From Spirochaetales bacterium UBA4629 (lineage in GTDB: Bacteria > Spirochaetota > Spirochaetia > Sphaerochaetales > Sphaerochaetaceae): 11,448 nt of DNA. The translations under genes and the position numbers were made by a program. Of the stretch, positions 5,899 through 11,448 are shown piece after piece (within the stretch, counting starts at the first letter, position 1; every line of letters begins with the position of its first letter). Under the pieces are notes generated by a model. It did no database searches. It saw only the letters and a program-made list of their open reading frames with translations, and was not told where the DNA came from. Where the stretch lies: positions 1 to 11,448 of the forward strand of contig DHMZ01000051.1 of assembly GCA_002406055.1 (NCBI GenBank), written 5' to 3'.

Positions 5899-7308
5899 AT
5901 GAAAAAGATAAAATTAATTACAGCATTTTTTTTAGTTCTATTTGTTTTTACAAATCTTAATGCAGTAAGTTTAGATGAAATACTTACAAGCTCAAAGGAA
6001 AATAGTCCATCTTTCCAGAATATAGTTTTATCATACCAAAGTGGACTATTAACTGTTTCAGATTTAGAGGAAGATGATAAAACATCTATCAAAGTGGATA
6101 TTACTGTAGATCCTTTAGCTAATTTAGATTCATCAGGTAACTCTAACCCTTTAGAAGCAACAGAAAAAGGTATAACTATTAACCCAACAGTTTCTGTAAC
6201 GCTACCAAACGATGGTAATACAACAATTACTACTTCAGGAAACCTTGGTGCTCGCTATGATGGTAAAGCTACAAGTTTAAGCGGTGAAATTGGCGCATCT
6301 CATAGTTTTGATTTTTCTCCATATAACTCTAACCATTCAAAGGATTTAACTTATACAATAACAAAGTATAGTACAGATTTGACTTACAAAAAAGCTGAGT
6401 TGAATTTTGAGAAAAGTGTAATCAGTACTATCTCCTCTATTCTCAGTATGGAGAAGCAAATAAAAACACTTGAAAATGATTATAATAAACAAAAGAAGAA
6501 TGTAGAGAAGATTGAGACTTTAGCTACATATTCATCTTCCTCTAGTGTATATATCAGTGCCAAAAACCTTCTTGCACAAAAGGAGGCAACACTCGAATCA
6601 ACAAAAGAGCAATATAACAACCTTCTTGTCTCTTATAAGACTATTTCTGGTCTTGACTGGGATGGTTTAGATAGCATTGATGAACCAAACTTGGAGCTTA
6701 TTACATATAATGGTGGTAATACTGAAGTTCTAATCACTTCATTAAATGCAGAAAAAGATGAAGATAGTTATAATAAAGCAGTAGCTGAAGAGAATCCTTC
6801 TCTTCTAACAACATCTCTTGGCGTGGGTGTAACATCTAATACAACTGTAAATGTTTCTGCTTCTGCTAGATATAGTGCAAAAAATTGGAATGTTTCTCTA
6901 TCTCCTAGTGTAAGTATTACAAAGGATGGGGAAACAACGCCAAGCCTAACTATCTCTGGCTCGTGGAAAAATGATACTGGTTCGTCTACTAGTGTAAAAT
7001 CGTCATTATACAAAGCACAAAGCTCTAACAATGATTATTTAAGTGCTTTATCTTCCTATAATGAAAATGTTCAAGCTTATACGCTAAAGATACTGGATTG
7101 GAATAATAGTAAAGCTAGTAGCAAGGCTAACTTAGAATACTTAGAAAGCGTAAAGGAAAACGAAGAGGAGCTATTTAAATTAGGCTTAGCAACGCAAGAT
7201 GATTTAGATAGTGCTATCTTAAACTATGAGAATGCTTTGATAGATTGGGATATTCTTCTTCTAGAAGGCTTATCGATTGAACGAGATTTAAAGATTTTTG
7301 CATTATAA
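5899..7308 (+). CDS. TolC-like outer membrane efflux protein
   Basis: The protein is 469 residues from ATG 5899; an adjacent in-frame TTG at 5896 would add only one Met. It has an N-terminal signal peptide (MKKIK, hydrophobic stretch to about residue 18, cleavage probably after LNA at 20-22). The mature part shows the duplicated TolC plan: each half has a Ser/Thr-rich beta region (about 80-130 and 290-345) next to a long Lys/Glu/Asn-rich helical stretch with coiled-coil character (about 145-235 and 350-460). The final part has FKLGLATQDDLDSAILNYENA, where the L-x-x-A-x-x-x-Y-x-x-A heptad-like spacing is typical of the outer membrane efflux family (COG1538). Length is near that of TolC. It should form the trimeric outer-membrane duct for the MacA/MacB-like proteins encoded next, 13 bases downstream. 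No clear ribosome-binding site is visible before the start. Sequence identity to named TolC proteins looks low, so the call rests on architecture and neighbourhood. Confidence 0.82.
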   Translation: MKKIKLITAFFLVLFVFTNLNAVSLDEILTSSKENSPSFQNIVLSYQSGLLTVSDLEEDDKTSIKVDITVDPLANLDSSGNSNPLEATEKGITINPTVSVTLPNDGNTTITTSGNLGARYDGKATSLSGEIGASHSFDFSPYNSNHSKDLTYTITKYSTDLTYKKAELNFEKSVISTISSILSMEKQIKTLENDYNKQKKNVEKIETLATYSSSSSVYISAKNLLAQKEATLESTKEQYNNLLVSYKTISGLDWDGLDSIDEPNLELITYNGGNTEVLITSLNAEKDEDSYNKAVAEENPSLLTTSLGVGVTSNTTVNVSASARYSAKNWNVSLSPSVSITKDGETTPSLTISGSWKNDTGSSTSVKSSLYKAQSSNNDYLSALSSYNENVQAYTLKILDWNNSKASSKANLEYLESVKENEEELFKLGLATQDDLDSAILNYENALIDWDILLLEGLSIERDLKIFAL

Positions 7309-7321
7309 GATGAGGTAAACA

Positions 7322-8449
7322 ATGGCTAATAACAATGAAAATTTAACAGAGAGTGAGAGACAAGAAAAAAAGCTAAGAGCGGCTCAAGCTGCGAGAAAAA
7401 GAAAGAAAAGAATAAAGAGCTTAATTGGTTGGATTGTTGTCATCTTAATAGTTTCTCTTGTATTAATTTGGTTTTTAAAGATGAAAAAACAGAGCGAAGA
7501 GACTATAAAATCACTTCAGAATGCAAATAGAAATATTGATTATGTAGTAGCTAAGTCAAAGTATACTAAGGAAATTGATGTCTCAGGTTACGTTGAAGCA
7601 AATGATAAGCTTGAAGCAAAGTTTAGATCAACTGGTGCTGTTACTGGTGTTTTTGTTAAAGAAGGCGATAGTGTAAAAGAGGGGCAGATACTTGCAACTA
7701 TTGATGATACACAGCAAAAAATGAATCTTCAGGATTTAAATAACCAAATTGAAGAGGCTAAAATCAGCGGGGCACAAAAGACTCTTGAACTCTTAGAAAT
7801 GAGAAAAGACTACTACGAAAACCTTCTTGATTATACAACACTTACCGCTAACTTTGACGGTGTTGTTTCTAAAGTAGGGGTTTCTGTTAATGATTACTTT
7901 GAAGCTGGATCAAGTGCTGTAACTATTATCGATGTAAGTAAGCTTAAAACAACAGTTGAAATCGATGAAATCGATATGCAGTATATAGAGCTTGGACAAA
8001 AGGCATATTTAACATTTGATTCTCTTCCTGGGCAATCTGTAGAAGCATATGTTTCATACATTCCTATGGAAGGAGAGTATACATCTCAAGGTATTGGTGT
8101 TGTTGAGGTTGAGCTTACAATAGACAATCCTCCTGAAGGTTTACGACCAGGATTCACGTTTACTGGAAACATTGCTCTTGAAGAAGATGTTGAAATGCTT
8201 CTTATTCCTTCTAGTGCTGTTAAGACAGAGCGTGGTGGCACAACAACTGTTCAGGTTAAGAAAGAAGATGGCACAACTGAAAAGAGAAATGTTACTGTTC
8301 AATACCTTGGAGAGGGTGATAGCCAGGTTATTTCTGGCTTAAGCGAGGGTGAGACAATTACCTATGAGCCAACCTCATCTTCTGGCTTCTTTGGTGGCAT
8401 GATAGGAGGTGGCATGATGGGAGGCGGCATGATGGGAGGCGGCATGTGA
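7322..8449 (+). CDS. macA: MacA-like periplasmic adaptor (membrane fusion protein, HlyD/RND type)
   Basis: This 375-residue adaptor links an inner-membrane ABC exporter to a TolC duct. Residues 1-33 are charged and cytoplasmic (Lys/Arg-rich), followed by a single membrane anchor at about 34-52. The lipoyl-like domain is split: its first half includes VTGVFVKEGDSVKEGQILATID (107-128) and its second half TTLTANFDGVVSKVGVSVND (172-191). They flank a short helical hairpin of only about 40 residues (130-170). The beta-barrel domain follows (about 205-285) and the membrane-proximal domain (about 290-350), with LLIPSSAV (293-300) and GLSEGETI (339-346) typical of the family. The C-terminus is an unusual Gly/Met tail (358-375) encoded by a 15-bp tandem repeat. 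The hairpin looks short compared with that of E. coli MacA, which may alter how it docks with the outer-membrane protein. The stop overlaps the next gene, so the adaptor and ATPase are translationally coupled. Confidence 0.92.
   Translation: MANNNENLTESERQEKKLRAAQAARKRKKRIKSLIGWIVVILIVSLVLIWFLKMKKQSEETIKSLQNANRNIDYVVAKSKYTKEIDVSGYVEANDKLEAKFRSTGAVTGVFVKEGDSVKEGQILATIDDTQQKMNLQDLNNQIEEAKISGAQKTLELLEMRKDYYENLLDYTTLTANFDGVVSKVGVSVNDYFEAGSSAVTIIDVSKLKTTVEIDEIDMQYIELGQKAYLTFDSLPGQSVEAYVSYIPMEGEYTSQGIGVVEVELTIDNPPEGLRPGFTFTGNIALEEDVEMLLIPSSAVKTERGGTTTVQVKKEDGTTEKRNVTVQYLGEGDSQVISGLSEGETITYEPTSSSGFFGGMIGGGMMGGGMMGGGM
8396..8446 (+). repeat. 15-bp tandem repeat encoding Gly/Met tail of MacA
   Basis: The unit GGCATGATGGGAGGC occurs exactly at 8411-8425 and 8426-8440. 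A variant copy with two changes lies at 8396-8410, and a partial copy (GGCATG) at 8441-8446. It encodes repeated Gly-Met-Met-Gly-Gly. Each unit also contains a GGAGG-type ribosome-binding sequence; the last one (8434-8439) is well placed for the next gene's ATG at 8449. The unit is a multiple of three bases, so copy-number change would keep the frame. Confidence 0.9.
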
Positions 8450-9144
8450 TGAGTGACTCTGTCATAGAATTACGTAATGTAAGACGATACTATCTTGTCG
8501 GAGACTTTTTAGTAAAAGCGTTGGATGATGTTTCTTTGGATATTGAACGAGGTTCCTTTACTGCAATAATGGGTCCCAGTGGCAGTGGTAAGTCTACAAT
8601 GATGAATCTAATAGGCTGTTTGGATACCCCTACTAGTGGCTATATATCAATTGGTGGTGAGCTCACAAATGGAATGGATGAAGCAGAACTAGCTTTTTTG
8701 AGAAACCAAAAGATTGGCTTTGTCTTTCAGCAATTTAACCTTCTTGGAAAACTAAATGCACTAGACAATGTAATGACTCCTATGGTCTATAGCATGGTCC
8801 CTCATAAAGAAAGAAGAGAGAGAGCTGAAGCAATGCTAGAGAAGGTTGGGCTAAAAGATAGAATGAAGCATCTGCCTAGTGAACTCTCAGGAGGACAAAA
8901 GCAACGTGTTGCTATAGCTCGTGCTCTTGTTAATGATCCAGATATTCTTCTTGCTGATGAACCTACTGGTGCTCTAGATAGTAAAACTGGGCGTGAAGTA
9001 ATGGGGTTATTTCAGGAGTTAAATGAGGAAGGACGAACGATAGTATTTGTTACACATGACAGAAAACTTGGTCTGCAGTGTTCAAGACAAGTTTATTTGA
9101 AAGATGGAAAGATAGAGGAAAGAGATGTTTTTGGAGAATTTTAA
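8449..9144 (+). CDS. MacB-type ABC transporter ATPase subunit (LolD/MacB family)
   Basis: This is a 231-residue stand-alone nucleotide-binding protein. All ABC ATPase motifs are present: Walker A GPSGSGKST (42-50), Q-loop FVFQQFN (91-97), signature LSGGQKQR (146-153), Walker B ILLADE (166-171) with the following PTGALDS D-loop region, and the H-loop VTHD (His203). The MacB/LolD/FtsE-type features are the FNLL stretch after the Q-loop and the very conserved ADEPTGALD. It powers the permease encoded immediately downstream. I take ATG 8449 as the start because GGGAGG at 8434-8439 sits nine bases upstream. A GTG at 8446 is the alternative and would add one residue. The start shares a base with the macA stop, and the 3' end overlaps the permease gene by 20 bases, so the genes are tightly coupled. 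In E. coli MacB this domain is fused to the permease; here it is separate, as in many Gram-positive and spirochaete MacB-like systems. Confidence 0.95.
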   Translation: MSDSVIELRNVRRYYLVGDFLVKALDDVSLDIERGSFTAIMGPSGSGKSTMMNLIGCLDTPTSGYISIGGELTNGMDEAELAFLRNQKIGFVFQQFNLLGKLNALDNVMTPMVYSMVPHKERRERAEAMLEKVGLKDRMKHLPSELSGGQKQRVAIARALVNDPDILLADEPTGALDSKTGREVMGLFQELNEEGRTIVFVTHDRKLGLQCSRQVYLKDGKIEERDVFGEF

Positions 9145-10297
9145 ACTTGCTATCAACAGTATGCTAACAAGTAAGATGAGGACCTTTCTTTCTCTTCTTG
9201 GCATAGTAATAGGTGTTGGTTCTGTTGTAACGATAATGAATCTTGGCGAGAGTGTTAAAGCATCCATTACAGACCAAATGGACTTAGGTGGAATGGATAT
9301 TGTTACTCTTTCTACCTTTTCAAATAACTCTGTTTATACAGAGAGTTTAGGTTACACAATCTCTGATGAAGTTATTGGCGTTGATGATGTAGCCGTTGTG
9401 GCTCAAACTAGTGCAATTCTTAGATATATGCAAGAGACAACATCTAGCCAGATTTATGGTGTAACTTCATCCTACTTTGATATGCAAAAGATGGAATTAC
9501 TAGATGGCGAGTTCTTTAATAAAGAAGATGATTTACAGCGTGGTCAGGTTGTTGTCTTAGGCTATGATTTAGCAGAGGAACTTTTTCCAGGAGGTAATGC
9601 TGTTGGATCATATGTTTCTATTTTTAGAAATCAATCAAAGAAGTATAGGGTAGTAGGAGTTTTAGCAGATACTTCTGGTTCTACACTTGGTGATACTAAT
9701 AGCATTGCATATATACCTTATTATACATTTGACCAAAGACTAAAAAGTATTAGGAGTGTTTCATCATACTATTTTAAAGTTCAAGATGGATTTGATGCAA
9801 CAGATGTTGCTTCTTCTATAGAGAGCTATATGACTAATGTATCTTCTTCATCAGACTATGATGTTTCTTCAGCACAAGAATTTGTCGATATGGCAAATAA
9901 TGTTACTGGTTATTTGACGACATTTTTATCTGCAATTGCTGCTATTTCTCTAATTGTTGGAGGCATAGGAATAATGAATATTATGCTTGTAACAGTTGTT
10001 GAAAGAACAAAAGAAATTGGTATAAGAAAGGCCCTTGGTGCAACGCCAAAGACTATTCGACATCAATTCTTAGTTGAGGCATTTGTTCTTTCGTCTTGTG
10101 GTGGTGTTTTGGGCATTGCCTTTGGAGGTCTTATTAGTTACATTGTTGCTCAAGCTGTTGGTTGGTCTTTGCATTTTTCAGTTTTAGCTGTTCTCCTTTC
10201 TTTAGGATTTTCGTCTGCTGTCGGAATTTTCTTTGGTTGGTATCCTGCAGCTAAAGCAGCATCTCTTGACCCAATTGAAGCTTTGTCTTATGAATAA
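9125..10297 (+). CDS. MacB-type ABC transporter permease (MacB_PCD + FtsX domains)
   Basis: This 390-residue inner-membrane protein has the four-helix MacB topology: TM1 at about 20-40, a large periplasmic domain (about 45-260), then TM2 (265-290), TM3 (315-345) and TM4 (350-372). The N-terminal signature around SKMRTFLSLLGIVIGVGSVV (16-35) and the FtsX-domain signature VVERTKEIGIRKALGAT (291-307) are the classic landmarks. The C-terminal AAKAASLDPIEAL (375-387) is also highly conserved. MacB-type proteins act as mechanotransmission exporters that drive substrates from the periplasm through TolC rather than carrying them across the inner membrane. With the adaptor, the separate ATPase and the TolC-like duct it completes a tripartite exporter. 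Known substrates of the family include macrolides, peptides, siderophores and lipoproteins; nothing in the sequence picks among them. The start overlaps the ATPase gene by 20 bases, with GAGGAA just upstream. Confidence 0.95.
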   Translation: MFLENFKLAINSMLTSKMRTFLSLLGIVIGVGSVVTIMNLGESVKASITDQMDLGGMDIVTLSTFSNNSVYTESLGYTISDEVIGVDDVAVVAQTSAILRYMQETTSSQIYGVTSSYFDMQKMELLDGEFFNKEDDLQRGQVVVLGYDLAEELFPGGNAVGSYVSIFRNQSKKYRVVGVLADTSGSTLGDTNSIAYIPYYTFDQRLKSIRSVSSYYFKVQDGFDATDVASSIESYMTNVSSSSDYDVSSAQEFVDMANNVTGYLTTFLSAIAAISLIVGGIGIMNIMLVTVVERTKEIGIRKALGATPKTIRHQFLVEAFVLSSCGGVLGIAFGGLISYIVAQAVGWSLHFSVLAVLLSLGFSSAVGIFFGWYPAAKAASLDPIEALSYE

Positions 10298-10311
10298 TAG
10301 AGGTTATTCAA

Positions 10312-11283
10312 ATGAAAAAGATACTTTCACTTTTATTATTATTTATTTCAGTTGTTTCTTTGTTTGCTCAGCCAGCTACGGAGGAGAGCAAAGAGAAGAC
10401 GGTTGTTCGTGTAGCGTCTCTTAAAGGACCTACTGCAATGGGGCTTGTGAAACTTATGGAGGATGCTGCTATAACTCCAGACGTGCTTAGCAATAGTTAT
10501 GAGTTTACTATCGAAAGTGCTCCAGATATGATAGTTCCTCTTATAGCTAAGAATGATGTTGATATAGCATCAATTCCTGCTAATTTGGCATCTGTTCTTT
10601 ATAATAATACTGGTAAAATAAAGGTTATTGCTGTTAATACATTGGGTGTTTTGTATCTTGTAGGAGATAAAAGTCTCTCCATTAATAGCGTAGAAGATAT
10701 TAAAGGAAAGACAATATATTCAGCGGGTAAGGGTTCAACGCCACAATATGCTTTAGAGGCTATCCTAAAGGGCTATAATCTAGAGGATGGAAAGGATTGT
10801 TATATCGAGTGGAAGAGTGAACACAGTGAGTGTGTTGTTGCTCTCAAGAACGATAAGAATGCTTTAGCTCTGCTTCCTCAACCATTTGCTACAGCTGCCT
10901 TAATGCAAAATGATAACTTATATCTGTGTGCTGACTTAAATGAGTTATGGAAAGATTTAACGGGAGTTCCGCTCATTACAGGTTGTACTGTTGTAACTAC
11001 ATCATTCCTTGAAAATAACAAGAGCGCTGTAGATTCTTTCCTCTCTGAGTATAAGAAAAGTGCAACTTGGGTAAATAGTAATATAGATGAAGCCTCTCTC
11101 CTTATTGAGAAGAATGACATAATCAAAGCACAAGTTGCTAAGAAGGCAATCGATAAATGTAATATCGTTGTTTGGACAGGAGAAGAGATGAAAAAGAGTC
11201 TCTCAATTTACTTGGATGCTTTATATAATGAAAATCCAAAGAGTGTAGGTGGCTCTATTCCTGGTGAAGAATTCTACTATTAA
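10312..11283 (+). CDS. NitT/TauT-type ABC transporter substrate-binding protein (NMT1/SsuA-like)
   Basis: This 323-residue periplasmic binding protein has a signal peptide (MKKILSL, hydrophobic core to residue 17, then LFAQ-PATE with cleavage near 20). No Cys lies near the cleavage site. The mature chain begins with VVRVASLKGPTAMGLVKLME (31-50). It continues with a loop carrying VPLIAKNDVDIASIPANLA, a strand-helix unit IKGKTIYSAGKGSTPQYALEA, and ALLPQPFATAAL. This order matches the COG0715 TauA/SsuA/NMT1 group that serves importers of nitrate, sulfonates, pyrimidine precursors and related small molecules. The ligand cannot be named. It begins 14 bases after the MacB-type permease, with AGAGG as ribosome-binding site and no terminator between, so it appears co-transcribed with the exporter. 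Its 3' end overlaps the probable permease gene by 20 bases. Confidence 0.9.
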   Translation: MKKILSLLLLFISVVSLFAQPATEESKEKTVVRVASLKGPTAMGLVKLMEDAAITPDVLSNSYEFTIESAPDMIVPLIAKNDVDIASIPANLASVLYNNTGKIKVIAVNTLGVLYLVGDKSLSINSVEDIKGKTIYSAGKGSTPQYALEAILKGYNLEDGKDCYIEWKSEHSECVVALKNDKNALALLPQPFATAALMQNDNLYLCADLNELWKDLTGVPLITGCTVVTTSFLENNKSAVDSFLSEYKKSATWVNSNIDEASLLIEKNDIIKAQVAKKAIDKCNIVVWTGEEMKKSLSIYLDALYNENPKSVGGSIPGEEFYY

Positions 11284-11448
11284 GAATAGAAAATACTACA
11301 CATTATTTGCTTTTCTCTTTTGGCTTATTGTATGGTTTATCCTCTCTCTAGTAGTGGGAGAGGAGATGCTACTTCCGTCTCCACTAGAAACTCTTTCTTC
11401 TTTGGCAAAGAATATAAAGAGCACAGAGTTTTGGTTTTCAATTCTTAC
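11264..11448 (+). CDS. NitT/TauT-type ABC transporter permease (N-terminal part, cut by window edge)
   Basis: This frame is open from GTG 11264 to the right edge, giving 61 codons. It encodes a basic N-terminus (residues 2-10, KNSTIKNRK), a first membrane helix (about 12-31) with WLIVWFILSLVVGEEMLLP, then PSPLETLSSLAK and a TEFWFSIL stretch. The helix followed by LLPSPxxTL and a short helix leading to FWxSIL is the recognised start of SsuC/TauC-type permeases (BPD_transp_1 family). The GTG start overlaps the binding-protein gene by 20 bases; AGGTGG at 11247-11252 is a plausible ribosome-binding site. No ATG occurs in this frame before the first membrane helix, which supports GTG. The rest of the permease and a matching ATPase would be expected to the right of the window. 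Confidence 0.82.
   Translation, partial: MKNSTIKNRKYYTLFAFLFWLIVWFILSLVVGEEMLLPSPLETLSSLAKNIKSTEFWFSIL

Noticed and set aside
10233..10424. Plus-strand 63-codon frame spanning the end of the permease gene and the start of the binding-protein gene
   Set aside because: It overlaps two well-supported genes in another frame and encodes no recognisable domain; its apparent membrane-like part is the binding-protein signal sequence read out of frame.
1..11448. Search for CRISPR arrays, tRNA/rRNA genes, insertion-sequence ends, phage or toxin-antitoxin genes
   Set aside because: No spaced direct repeats, cloverleaf-like sequence, transposase with terminal inverted repeats, or phage or toxin-antitoxin proteins were recognised. 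The Rpn-like gene is the only mobile-element-associated family present.

Overview
The window is a low-GC stretch of what is most likely a host-associated spirochaete (Spirochaetota, Treponema- or Sphaerochaetaceae-like). The evidence is indirect. Both solute-binding proteins have short signal peptides ending in Leu-Phe-Ala-Gln. A diderm TolC-type efflux operon sits beside periplasmic-binding-protein importers. A PD-(D/E)XK Rpn-type gene, a family often expanded in host-associated spirochaetes, lies at the left edge. The genus cannot be fixed from the sequence alone.

Layout. (1) Bases 1-414, minus strand: 5' part of an Rpn/PD-(D/E)XK nuclease-like gene that runs off the left edge. (2) Bases 415-632: AT-rich divergent intergenic region with a TTGACA box. 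(3) Bases 633-5789, plus strand: a five-gene unit made of a Gfo/Idh/MocA oxidoreductase, a complete tripartite tricarboxylate transporter (TTT: TctC binding protein, TctB small membrane subunit, TctA large permease) and an M24/creatinase-fold protein. A GC-rich hairpin lies between tctC and tctB, and a strong intrinsic terminator follows the M24 gene. (4) Bases 5790-5898: promoter region with an 8-bp inverted repeat. (5) Bases 5899-11448, plus strand: a tightly packed operon encoding a TolC-like outer-membrane protein, a MacA-like adaptor, a MacB-type ATPase and a separate MacB-type permease. A NitT/TauT-type binding protein and the start of its permease follow with almost no gap, and the permease is cut by the right edge.

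How the parts work together. The first operon looks like a carboxylate uptake-and-catabolism module: TctC captures an organic anion in the periplasm, TctA/TctB import it, and the oxidoreductase and M24-fold protein probably act on it or its product. The M24-fold protein seems to have lost four of the five usual metal ligands, so it may be a metal-independent hydrolase of the creatinase kind rather than an aminopeptidase. The second operon encodes a MacAB-TolC-like export complex with ATPase and permease on separate chains, co-transcribed with an importer of unknown substrate.

No RNA gene, CRISPR array, insertion sequence or phage gene was found. Every family seen is known. The most unusual points are the degenerate M24 active site next to a TTT transporter, the hairpin that may set tctC above tctBA, and the GC-rich 15-bp tandem repeat that encodes the Gly/Met tail of MacA and also supplies the macB ribosome-binding site.
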